From positions 884,407 to 948,406 of the forward strand of contig NZ_FNEB01000001.1 of assembly GCF_900100005.1 (NCBI RefSeq): 64,000 nucleotides of DNA, written 5' to 3'. Under the pieces are notes generated by a model that was not told where the DNA came from, ran no database searches, and worked only from the letters and a program-made list of their open reading frames with translations. Of the stretch, positions 25,768 to 33,291 are shown in pieces; the first letter of the stretch is position 1, and every line of letters starts with the position of its first letter. The stretch comes from Lutimaribacter saemankumensis. GTDB lineage: Bacteria; Pseudomonadota; Alphaproteobacteria; Rhodobacterales; Rhodobacteraceae. Position numbers and translations under genes: made by a program.

Positions 25768-27219
25768 CTAGCGGTCCAACCCCGTCAGCGCAGCGGCGAA
25801 TTCCGCGGGATCGAACGGCGCGAGGTCGTCGATCTGCTCACCCACGCCGATGGCATGGATCGGCAGGCCGAACTTGTCGGCCAGCGCGACCAGAACACCG
25901 CCCTTGGCCGTACCGTCCAGCTTGGTCATCACCAGGCCCGACACATCGGCCAGTTCGCGGAAGGTCTGCACCTGGCTGAGCGCGTTCTGTCCCGTCGTCG
26001 CGTCCAGCACCAGAAGCGTGTTATGCGGGGCCTCGGGGTCTTTCTTGCGGATCACGCGGACGATCTTGGCCAGCTCCTCCATCAGATCCTTGCGGTTCTG
26101 CAAACGGCCGGCGGTGTCGATCAGCAGCAGGTCGGCGCCATCGGCCTCGGCGCGGGTCATGGCGTCGAAGGCAAGGCTGGCAGGGTCGGACCCCTCGGGC
26201 GCGGTCAGAACCGGCACGCCGGCGCGGTCGCCCCAGACCTGCAATTGCTCGACGGCGGCGGCGCGGAACGTGTCACCGGCGGCGATCACGACCTTCTTGC
26301 CGGCGGCCTTGAACTGGCTGGCAAGCTTGCCGATCGTCGTGGTCTTGCCAGAGCCGTTCACCCCCACCACCAGCACGACTTGCGGTTTCTTGGGAAACAG
26401 CGGCATCGGCCGCGCGACGGGTTCCAGCACGCGCGTGATCTCGTCCGCGAGGATCTGCTTGATCTCGTCGGTCGACAGCCGCTTGCCAAAGCGGCCTTCG
26501 GCCATGTTCGCGGTGACGCGCAACGCGGTGTCCACGCCCATGTCGGACGCGATCAGCAGCTCTTCGAGCTGTTCGAGCATGTCGTCGTCCAGAACCCGCC
26601 GCACGACCTGTTTCTTTTCCGCGCCACGGCCCAGCAGCCGGCCAAGGAAACCGGGCTTCTGCCGTTCCACACCGGGTTCCGGCAGCGTGTCGGGGATCGC
26701 CGCGCGCATGGTTTCGGACGGTATCTCGGACGGGTATTCCACCGGCATCGGCGGCATTTCCTGCGGCGCGTCCGAAGGATACTCGGCCGGCTGTTCCGGG
26801 AATTCCTGCGGGCTGGGTTCCGGCACCTCTGGTGCGGGCTCGGGCCGCTCGTCGGGCCCGGGTGTGGGCTCGGGTTCGGGTTGCGGAACTTCGACCGGTG
26901 GCGCCTCGGGGCTTTCGCGCGGCGGCTCGGGCGTTTCGGCGGGCAGTTCAGGCTGCGGGGCCTCTTGCGGGGGCTCGGGCAGTTCCTGCGGGGCCGGGTC
27001 AGGTTGCGGCTCGGGCTCGGGCTGCGGCTCGGGCTCGGGCGTGGGTTCGGGTTCCGGTGCCGGCTCGGGTTCGGACGCAGGCACGGGTTCGGGCTCGGCC
27101 GCGCGGAGGGGCTCGGCCTCGTCGACGGTGCCGCCATCGCTGACGATGGCATCCAGCCCCTCCTCGATCTTCTTGGAGGATTTGAACAGGCGATCCTTGA
27201 GTTTGCCGAATAGCGACAT
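25768..27219 (-). CDS. ftsY: signal recognition particle receptor FtsY
   Basis: 483 residues. Residues 1-35 form a basic N-terminal segment, about 36-165 an acidic A domain made of Pro-Glu repeats (EPEPTPEPEPQPEPEPQPDP), and the rest the N and G domains. GTPase motifs are clear: GVNGSGKTTTIGKLA (P-loop), DTAGRLQNRKDL, TKLDGTAKGG. FtsY docks ribosome-SRP complexes at the inner membrane so that membrane proteins are inserted as they are made. The A domain is longer than usual because of the repeats, which vary freely in this family. Confidence 0.95.
   Translation of the reverse strand: MSLFGKLKDRLFKSSKKIEEGLDAIVSDGGTVDEAEPLRAAEPEPVPASEPEPAPEPEPTPEPEPQPEPEPQPDPAPQELPEPPQEAPQPELPAETPEPPRESPEAPPVEVPQPEPEPTPGPDERPEPAPEVPEPSPQEFPEQPAEYPSDAPQEMPPMPVEYPSEIPSETMRAAIPDTLPEPGVERQKPGFLGRLLGRGAEKKQVVRRVLDDDMLEQLEELLIASDMGVDTALRVTANMAEGRFGKRLSTDEIKQILADEITRVLEPVARPMPLFPKKPQVVLVVGVNGSGKTTTIGKLASQFKAAGKKVVIAAGDTFRAAAVEQLQVWGDRAGVPVLTAPEGSDPASLAFDAMTRAEADGADLLLIDTAGRLQNRKDLMEELAKIVRVIRKKDPEAPHNTLLVLDATTGQNALSQVQTFRELADVSGLVMTKLDGTAKGGVLVALADKFGLPIHAIGVGEQIDDLAPFDPAEFAAALTGLDR
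26820..27085. repeat. imperfect tandem hexanucleotide repeats coding for Pro-Glu in ftsY
   Basis: GGCTCGGGT-type units (GGCTCGGGCTCGGGC, GGTTCGGGTTCCGG) recur through this stretch and encode the E-P-E-P repeats of the FtsY A domain. Such short repeats can expand or contract by replication slippage in frame. They are part of the gene, not an independent element. Confidence 0.7.
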
Positions 27220-27281
27220 GGGCTGTGGTCCTTGAGCGTTTGTTCTGACCTAGCCCTTCGCAGACGGTTTTGAAAGACCCC

Positions 27282-27890
27282 TCAGGGCGCGAGGCCCAGC
27301 GCAAGCAGGGCCTGCGCGGCGACATAGAGCCCCCAGACGGCAAAAGGCGCGACGCGCGACGCCGCCCCCGACAATAACCCGAAAAGCTGCATCGACAGCA
27401 CAAGGTCCGACGCGATGAAGGTCACCGCCCCCGCAATCAGCCAGCCCTGCCCGGTCTGCGCCGCAACGATCCCCATCGCCACGATGATGATGACATAAGC
27501 ACGCACAGGCCAGCGCAGCGCGCCGGTATGCGGGATCAGCCAGGCTTCGGTCGAGACCGCCAGTGCGACCAGGGCCGCGGGCAGGACATAGGCGGGCGAC
27601 AGCACACCCTGCCCCGCCATCGCCGCGATATAGGCGACATGCCCCAGCGCAAAGGCCCCGATCCCGGCCCTGAGCGCGCCCTCGCCCGGCCGCGAGAGCA
27701 GGAAATCCCCCAAAACGCAGGCCGCAAGCCCGGCCACGAACACCCCCGGCCAGCCCATCAGCCAAAGCGCCAGCGCCGGCAGCCCCAGGCTGGCGGTCTT
27801 CACCACGGTTTTGGGCCAGCTTTCGCCATCCCATGAAAACCGCAGCAGGTAGAGCACGCAAAGCAGCCCGCCAGCCAGTATCAGACCCAT
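27282..27890 (-). CDS. YhhN/TMEM86-family membrane protein (lysoplasmalogenase type)
   Basis: 202 residues with about seven membrane helices. The YhhN signature is spread over acidic residues in helices: ACVLGDFLLS, GHVAYIAAM and FIASDLVLSMQLF. Eukaryotic TMEM86B hydrolyses lysoplasmalogen, but the substrate of bacterial members is unsettled. ATG at 27890 is chosen as the first Met of the membrane region; the frame is open upstream without family sequence. Same strand as ftsY, 62 bp upstream of its ATG. Confidence 0.8.
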   Translation of the reverse strand: MGLILAGGLLCVLYLLRFSWDGESWPKTVVKTASLGLPALALWLMGWPGVFVAGLAACVLGDFLLSRPGEGALRAGIGAFALGHVAYIAAMAGQGVLSPAYVLPAALVALAVSTEAWLIPHTGALRWPVRAYVIIIVAMGIVAAQTGQGWLIAGAVTFIASDLVLSMQLFGLLSGAASRVAPFAVWGLYVAAQALLALGLAP

Positions 27891-28017
27891 GTCGTCCGTC
27901 CCCCTTTCGGGGCAGGCTGAACCTGCCGAACGGCAAGGGCAAGGGTGACGCGGCGCGCTTTTGCCGCTCGCGGCGGCGTGACTGGCGCCGCCGGGCGATT
28001 TGCGGCAGGCTGGCACC

Positions 28018-28410
28018 ATGAAACGACTGGTTCTTGCCCTCGCCCTGTTCCCCGTCGCCGTGCAGGCCCAGACCCCGCTTGGCGTGGCCGAGTTCGACGC
28101 GCTGACGCAGGGGCGCACATTCACCTATGCCGAGGGCGGCACGCCCTATGGCGCCGAGGAATACCTTCCCAACCAACGCGTGCGCTGGTCGTTTCTGGAC
28201 GGCCAGTGCAAGGACGGCGTCTGGTGGGAGGAAAACGGGCAGATCTGCTTTATCTACGAGGACAACACCGTTCCCCAATGCTGGAGCTTTTTCAACGGCC
28301 CCGGCGGGTTGTCGGCGCGCTTCGAGAACGAGCCGGGCGACAGCGAACTGTACGAGGTCGACCGCAGCGACGAACCGCTGACATGCCTTGGCCCGGACGT
28401 GGGCGTCTGA
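28018..28410 (+). CDS. small exported protein of unknown function
   Basis: 130 residues: signal peptide (MKRLVLALALFPVAVQA), then a compact domain with four Cys (GQCKDGVW, GQICFIY, VPQCWSFF, LTCLGPD) and several aromatic residues (FTYAEGGTPYGAEEY, WWEENG). The cysteines probably form two disulfides in the periplasm. I know similar secreted proteins as hypotheticals in Rhodobacterales. ATG at 28018 is the first start of the signal peptide. It is followed by intergenic repeat copy A and the AlkB-like gene. Confidence 0.65.
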   Translation: MKRLVLALALFPVAVQAQTPLGVAEFDALTQGRTFTYAEGGTPYGAEEYLPNQRVRWSFLDGQCKDGVWWEENGQICFIYEDNTVPQCWSFFNGPGGLSARFENEPGDSELYEVDRSDEPLTCLGPDVGV

Positions 28411-28454
28411 CCGCGATCCAGTTGCGTGGCTTCGCCACACCGGTTTGACCGATT

Positions 28455-28526
28455 GGGGGCTCTGCCCCCGTCGCCTGCGGCGACTCCCCCGGGATATTTG
28501 CGGAAAGAGAAAACAGCCATGCGGCG
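28455..28526. repeat. intergenic double-hairpin repeat, copy A
   Basis: Hairpin 1 is GGGGGC-TCT-GCCCCC and hairpin 2 GTCGCC-TGC-GGCGAC; then comes a tail TCCCCCGGGATATTTGCGG followed by AAAGAGAAAAC. Copy B at 46332-46432 has the same order and a nearly identical tail, and a related form (C) lies at 35002-35056. Such elements are common between genes of roseobacters and may act as terminators or RNA-end protectors. Confidence 0.7.
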
Positions 28527-28600
28527 CACCCATGCCGGGGTATGGCGCAGGTGCGGCGCCTGCGCTAAATCTTTGGCGGACCAGACAAGCCGGAACGCCC

Positions 28601-29647
28601 ATGCTGTTTTTCGAGATCGCCACATTGTTGCCCGTCGCGCTGCTGATCGCGGGCGCAGTCTGGGGCGGCGGCTGGGTCTGGGCGGCGGTGCTGTGCATCA
28701 CGGTCCTGACCTGGGCGCTGGACCACCTCGTGCGCGGGGCCGCGGCGCGGCGGGGGGCGTCCTCGGAATTTCCGGCCGGCACGGGGCTTGCTGTCGGGCT
28801 GGGCGTGGCGCATCTGCCGCTGATGGCGCTCGCGGTCTGGGCTGTGGGCGGCGCATCCGGGCATGACGCCATCCACCGGCTCGGCCTGCTGGTGGGGTTC
28901 GGGCTGTTTTTCGGGCAGGTCGGGCACCCCAACGCGCATGAGCTGATCCACAAGCCCGCGCGCTGGATGCAGGGGCTGGGCCGCGCGGTCTATGTTGCGA
29001 TGCTGTTCGGGCATCACGCCTCGTCGCATCTGCGGGTCCATCACGTACATGTCGGCACCGCCGACGATCCGAGCTCCGCGCCCGAGGGCATGGGGTTCTG
29101 GCGCTATGCGCCGCGGGCCTGGGCGGGCGGTTTCCTGGCGGGGCTGCGGGCCGAAACCGCGCTGCGCGCCCGCGCGCGCCAGGCGCCGCCGGCCTGGACG
29201 CACCCCTATGTCGGCTATGGCGCAGGCGCGGCGCTGTGCCTGGCGTTGGCCTATGGCATCGCCGGTGCGCCGGGCGTTCTGGCGTATCTCGGCATTGCGG
29301 GTTACGCGCAGTTGCAGATCCTGCTGTCGGATTACCTGCAGCATTACGGGTTGCGACGGCACCCGGGCCCCGATGGCAGGCCCGAGCCGGTGGGCCCGCA
29401 GCACAGCTGGAACGGGCCGGATTTCTGGTCGTCCGCGATGATGCTGAACGCACCGCGCCATTCGCATCATCACACCCACCCCAGCGTCGCCTTTCCGGCG
29501 CTTGACCTGACCGACGAAATGCCCACCCTGCCACGCTCGGTGCCGGTGATGGCAGTGGCCGCACTCATGCCGCCGCTATGGAAGCGGATGATGGCCCGCC
29601 CCCTGGCGCGCTGGCGCAATCCCCACGAAGGAGACAGACAGACATGA
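28601..29647 (+). CDS. AlkB-like alkane/fatty-acid hydroxylase
   Basis: 348 residues, shorter than the usual AlkB of about 400. Membrane helices are interspersed with di-iron His clusters: HELIHK, the second cluster as GHHASSHLRVHHVHVGTADD, the QHYG motif (LQHYGLRR) and RHSHHHTHP. These match AlkB, apart from the second cluster, where classical AlkB has EHxxGHH. The enzyme should hydroxylate a terminal methyl group with O2 and electrons from rubredoxin or ferredoxin; no rubredoxin gene is in the window. It overlaps the next thioesterase gene by 4 bp. Confidence 0.82.
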   Translation: MLFFEIATLLPVALLIAGAVWGGGWVWAAVLCITVLTWALDHLVRGAAARRGASSEFPAGTGLAVGLGVAHLPLMALAVWAVGGASGHDAIHRLGLLVGFGLFFGQVGHPNAHELIHKPARWMQGLGRAVYVAMLFGHHASSHLRVHHVHVGTADDPSSAPEGMGFWRYAPRAWAGGFLAGLRAETALRARARQAPPAWTHPYVGYGAGAALCLALAYGIAGAPGVLAYLGIAGYAQLQILLSDYLQHYGLRRHPGPDGRPEPVGPQHSWNGPDFWSSAMMLNAPRHSHHHTHPSVAFPALDLTDEMPTLPRSVPVMAVAALMPPLWKRMMARPLARWRNPHEGDRQT

Positions 29648-30114
29648 CGCTTTTCAAATCCTCGCTGATGACGGTGGTGCCGGAATGGATCGACTATAAC
29701 GGGCACATGAACATGGCCTATTACAACGTCCTGTTCGACCGCTGCGCCGACGAGGTTTATCCGCTGATGGGGTTCGGCCCCGACTATGCCGAAGACCGGA
29801 AGCTGACGACCTATACGGCGGAATTCCATGTCTGCTACGTACGCGAACTGCACGAAGGACACCGCGCCTATTCAACCTTTCAGATGATCGATTTCGACGA
29901 AAAGCGGTTCCATTCCTACCAGGAGCTTTACCACGAGGACGGGTGGGTGGCCGCCACCGCCGAAGCGCTGACGCTGCATATCGACATGACCGGCCCGCGC
30001 GTGGCGCCGATGCCGGCGGACGTGCATGAAAAGGTGGCTGCGCTTTACGAAAGCCACAGCAACCTGCCCCGCCCCGACCGCGTGGGCCGCTCGATCGGGA
30101 TCAGGCGCAAATGA
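29644..30114 (+). CDS. acyl-CoA thioesterase (4HBT hotdog fold)
   Basis: 156 residues, hotdog fold with active-site motif WIDYNGHMNMAYYNVLFD near residue 15, and KRFHSYQELYHEDG and ALTLHIDMT later on. 4HBT enzymes hydrolyse acyl-CoA thioesters. WIDYNGHM is identical to that of the carnitine dehydrogenase fusion at 8380-9855, so this could also serve betainyl-CoA or a related substrate. ATG at 29644 overlaps the AlkB-like stop (ATGA) and follows AAGGAGACAG, so it is coupled to that gene. Confidence 0.85.
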   Translation: MTLFKSSLMTVVPEWIDYNGHMNMAYYNVLFDRCADEVYPLMGFGPDYAEDRKLTTYTAEFHVCYVRELHEGHRAYSTFQMIDFDEKRFHSYQELYHEDGWVAATAEALTLHIDMTGPRVAPMPADVHEKVAALYESHSNLPRPDRVGRSIGIRRK

Positions 30115-30200
30115 TTGATTGGGACTGGCGCCATTCGCGCCTTTCCCTTCGCGCGCCGGCTTGATAGTCTCCCGCGGTCACGCGGCACAGGAAGATTTCG

Positions 30201-30578
30201 ATGATGTATGAATACAAGGTGATCCCTGCCCCCCGAAAAGGCCGAAAGGCGCGCGGAATCAAGGGGGCGGAGGCGCGGTTTTCCTTTGCGATCCAGGAGG
30301 TCATGAACGATCTCGGTGCCGAAGGATGGGAATTCCTGCGCAGCGAGACCCTGCCGAGCGACGAACGTCAGGGCCTGACTTCCAGCCAGACGGTGTTCCG
30401 GTCCTTGCTGGTGTTTCGCCGCCCACGCGCCGACGACCTGAGCGATTTCAGCCCCGAACTGCTGGAGGATCACTCCGACGAGGACGTGGCGGACGATGAC
30501 ACTGACGGCGGCGATATCGCGGCGCTTTCGGAAAGGAACTGGTCGGACGAATCCGAGGCCGACCGCACACGTACCTGA
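30201..30578 (+). CDS. DUF4177 family protein
   Basis: 125 residues with the DUF4177 pattern in the first 75: YEYKVIPAPRKGRKARGIK, FAIQEVMNDLGAEGWEFLR, and a closing strand VFRSLLVFRRP. The remaining 45 residues are acidic and look disordered (HSDEDVADDDTDGG). Function is unknown; the domain resembles small alpha/beta proteins. It stands alone between the thioesterase and the J-domain protein. Confidence 0.8.
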   Translation: MMYEYKVIPAPRKGRKARGIKGAEARFSFAIQEVMNDLGAEGWEFLRSETLPSDERQGLTSSQTVFRSLLVFRRPRADDLSDFSPELLEDHSDEDVADDDTDGGDIAALSERNWSDESEADRTRT

Positions 30579-30661
30579 AGCGGTCACAATTTTGCGCCGC
30601 CCCCTTCCATCCTGCGGGACAGCGACTAAACTCTTCGGTCCGAGTCGAAATAGGTGATGCC

Positions 30662-31291
30662 ATGGTCAAATCAGACCCGTTTGGGTTCGACATGTCGGTC
30701 AAGTCGGCCAAGAAAAAGAACCCGCGCGGTCGCCGGGGCATGTCGGGCGAATTCGAAACCTCGCAGCGGGTCTGCGAACACGAGGGCTGCACCGAGCCCG
30801 GCAAGTTCCGTGCGCCCAAGGCGCCGGACGTGCTGGATGACTATTTCTGGTTCTGCAAGGACCATGTCCGCGAATACAACCTGAAATGGAATTTCTTCGA
30901 AGGCACCACCGAAGCCGAGATGAATGCCCAGCGTTCCAAGGACAAGGTATGGGAGCGCGAGACAAAGCCCCTTGGCGATCCCGAGGCGCGCGCCTGGGCC
31001 CGGTTGGGCATCGAGGATCCGCACCAGGTTCTGGGCCAGAACGCCACGCGCAATCCCGGCCGCGGCAACAGCGACGGGCACACCCGCAAGCTGCCCCCGA
31101 CCGAGCGCAAGGCGATCGAAATCCTCGAGGCGCGCGATCACTGGAGCAAGGCCGAGGTGCGCAAGGCCTACAAGGCGCTGATCAAGGTGTTGCACCCCGA
31201 CATGAACGGCGGCGACCGCAGCCAGGAAGAGCAGCTTCAGGAAGTCGTCTGGGCCTGGGAACAGATCAAGGACAGCCGGAACTTCAAATAA
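30662..31291 (+). CDS. J-domain protein with N-terminal zinc-finger-like region
   Basis: 209 residues. The C-terminal part (about 145-209) is a J domain with helix II SKAEVRKAYKALIKVL and the HPD motif at residues 178-180, so it should stimulate a DnaK ATPase. The N-terminal half carries a Cys/His cluster (CEHEGC then FWFCKDH) of zinc-finger type and a conserved VREYNLKWNFFEG. This single-J layout without a G/F region is seen in alphaproteobacterial proteins of unknown client. Start ATG at 30662. Confidence 0.85.
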   Translation: MVKSDPFGFDMSVKSAKKKNPRGRRGMSGEFETSQRVCEHEGCTEPGKFRAPKAPDVLDDYFWFCKDHVREYNLKWNFFEGTTEAEMNAQRSKDKVWERETKPLGDPEARAWARLGIEDPHQVLGQNATRNPGRGNSDGHTRKLPPTERKAIEILEARDHWSKAEVRKAYKALIKVLHPDMNGGDRSQEEQLQEVVWAWEQIKDSRNFK

Positions 31292-31313
31292 GGCCGGGCG
31301 GCCGGGGTGGTGC

Positions 31314-31775
31314 TCACGCCGGTTTGAAAACCAGGCTGACGCCGTTCAGGCAGTGCCGCTTGCCCGTGGGTTTCGGGCCGTCATTGAAGATATGCCCCAG
31401 ATGAGAGCCGCAGCGGCTGCAGTGGCATTCCGTGCGCGGGTAGATCAGCTTGAAATCCGTCTTGGTCGCGACCGCCCCTTTCTGTGCCTTCCAGAAACTG
31501 GGCCAGCCCGTACCGCTGTCATACTTGTGCTTGCTGGAATAAAGCGCCAGGTCGCAGCCGCGGCAGTGATACATACCCGGGTCGTAAACCTTGTCGAGCG
31601 GGGAAGACCCCGGCGGTTCGGTCGCTTCGCGGCGCATCACCTTGTATTGCAGCGGCGTCAGCATCTCACGCCATTCCGCATCGGTGCGCGTGACCTCGTA
31701 ACCACCGTCGGACGCGCGGGCGCGGCCGGTGAAAGCCAGCAGGCTGGGCAGTGCAAGGAAGTGGCGGCGATCCAT
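31314..31775 (-). CDS. msrB: peptide-methionine (R)-S-oxide reductase, Tat-exported
   Basis: 153 residues. MsrB reduces the R-isomer of methionine sulfoxide in proteins. The catalytic Cys is C142 in KRHCLNGVSL, and two zinc CxxC pairs are present (CRGC, CSRC). Unlike cytoplasmic MsrB it begins with a signal of Tat type (MDRRHFLALPSLLAFTGRARA, with DRRHFLA as the twin-arginine motif), so repair of periplasmic proteins is likely. Partner MsrA and any electron donor are not nearby. Confidence 0.92.
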   Translation of the reverse strand: MDRRHFLALPSLLAFTGRARASDGGYEVTRTDAEWREMLTPLQYKVMRREATEPPGSSPLDKVYDPGMYHCRGCDLALYSSKHKYDSGTGWPSFWKAQKGAVATKTDFKLIYPRTECHCSRCGSHLGHIFNDGPKPTGKRHCLNGVSLVFKPA

Positions 31776-31944
31776 GGCGCATCTCCTTTTTTGATGGGTT
31801 CAGGTTAGCTGCACGGCCCGCGCCAAATCAAACGCGGGCCGCGCACATTCATGTGAGGGGGAAAAAGCCGGGACACTCACTTGCCGGTATGCACACGCCT
31901 AATTGCGGTGGGGACTCATCGTGCATCCGGCCCCGGCCCTGCCC

Positions 31945-32514
31945 TTACATCGCCGGCAGAAGCACCGTGTCGATCACATGAATGACCCCGTTCGACTGCT
32001 TTACATCTGCAATCGTCACCTTGGCGGTGCGGCCGCGCTCGTCCTTGAGCATGATGGTGTCGCCGCTGTAGCTGGCCTGCAGCGTGCAGCCGCCGACGGT
32101 CGGTACAGGATGCATGCCGCCATCATCGTCGACCATGCCCTTGATCGCCATCGACATCGCATCGGCCGACACGACATGGCAGGTCAGAACCTTTTGCAGC
32201 ATGGCTTTGTTTTCAGGCTTGAGAAGCGTCTCGACCGTGCCGTCCTGCAACATGGCAAAGGCTGCGTCGGTGGGCGCAAAGACCGTGAACGGGCCTTCGC
32301 CCGACAGCGTTTCGACCAGACCCGCGGCCTTGACAGCGGCCACAAGCGTTTCGTGATCGGCCGAATTGACCGCGTTTTCCACGATGGTTTTGTCGGCGAA
32401 CATCGGGGCGCCGCCGACCATCGGGTTGCCGGTTTCGGAATGGCTGCCGGCCAGGGCCGTGGTACCGACCAGCGTCAGCGCGGCAATCGCGGCGGTGAAT
32501 GTTTTCTTGGTCAT
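31945..32514 (-). CDS. exported fasciclin-domain protein
   Basis: 189 residues: signal peptide (MTKKTFTAAIAALTLVGTTALA) and one fasciclin (FAS1) domain with the H1 and H2 blocks [16 protein letters not shown] and [16 protein letters not shown]1 proteins mediate adhesion or bind surface material. ATG at 32514 follows AGGAGAA. It is the last gene after the ECF sigma / anti-sigma pair on the same strand, 97 bp away, and may be in its regulon. A second, similar protein lies at 62766-63266. Confidence 0.9.
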   Translation of the reverse strand: MTKKTFTAAIAALTLVGTTALAGSHSETGNPMVGGAPMFADKTIVENAVNSADHETLVAAVKAAGLVETLSGEGPFTVFAPTDAAFAMLQDGTVETLLKPENKAMLQKVLTCHVVSADAMSMAIKGMVDDDGGMHPVPTVGGCTLQASYSGDTIMLKDERGRTAKVTIADVKQSNGVIHVIDTVLLPAM

Positions 32515-32610
32515 CTTCTTCTCCTGTCGTTTTGGTTTCAGGCGCCGGGGCCGTCTGCCCCGATCCACCCGAAATCACGCAGGGGATTTGAAAGAGTTTC
32601 AGACCTGCGA

Positions 32611-33291
32611 TCACGAAGCCGTGATCTGACCCACCGCCAGAACCGCGCCCGTGGGCTGCCCCGTGGGCGAGCCACCGGGCGGTTCATCCGAAACCGCCAG
32701 GATCGCCCCTGCGGCCAGAAGGTCGCGCAGCGCCTGCGGCACCGCGATTTCCGCGCGCGGGTCGTCCGGCAGCACACCCAGAGACACTGGCGCGGCATCG
32801 CCCGCGATCAGCCACAGCTCTAGCACCCGGCCCGAGACCGCCTGCCCGGACTGACGGTCGACGACAAGCTGCGAAGTATCGGCATCATACGCCGCCGCCA
32901 GCACCAGCGCCCGGTCCTCGGCGGCGATCTCGGCCACGAATTCCGGTTCGGCATCGGGCAGGAAGGGCGCACCGGCATTGATCCAGACAAGCAGGGCTGC
33001 CGCGACGGCGCCCGCGGCCCAGGCCCAGCCGCGCCGCCAGACCGGCCTGCGCGGGGCGATGCCCAGAACCCGCCGGCGCAGACGCGCGGGCGGCGTGACG
33101 GGCGCAATGCCGTCGGTCAGACCGGCAAAATGCTCGGCCCAGCGCGCATAGGCGGCGCGCAGGTCGGGCTCGCGCGCAAGGCGGGCTTCGAAGGCGCGCG
33201 CCCCCTCGGCGTCGAGCAGGCCCAGCGCGTATTCCGCCGCCAGCGCGTCATCGCCACCATCGGGGGGCGGTATGTCGTCGCGGCCGGTCAT
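32611..33291 (-). CDS. anti-sigma factor (RskA/ChrR-like membrane type)
   Basis: 226 residues: an N-terminal sigma-binding region (AAEYALGLLDAEGARAFEAR), one membrane segment (about 90-110, GWAWAAGAVAAALLVWI), then an extracytoplasmic RskA-type C-terminal domain (LELWLIAGDAAPVSLGVL). ATG at 33291 overlaps the sigma stop (ATGA), which is strong evidence for a partner pair. The anti-sigma holds the sigma factor at the membrane until a signal leads to its degradation or release. Confidence 0.88.
   Translation of the reverse strand: MTGRDDIPPPDGGDDALAAEYALGLLDAEGARAFEARLAREPDLRAAYARWAEHFAGLTDGIAPVTPPARLRRRVLGIAPRRPVWRRGWAWAAGAVAAALLVWINAGAPFLPDAEPEFVAEIAAEDRALVLAAAYDADTSQLVVDRQSGQAVSGRVLELWLIAGDAAPVSLGVLPDDPRAEIAVPQALRDLLAAGAILAVSDEPPGGSPTGQPTGAVLAVGQITAS

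Noticed and set aside
26820..27085. Short tandem repeats that might suggest a CRISPR or minisatellite
   Set aside because: The unit is six to nine bases without spacers and encodes the FtsY Pro-Glu tract in frame. No CRISPR array or cas gene is in the window.
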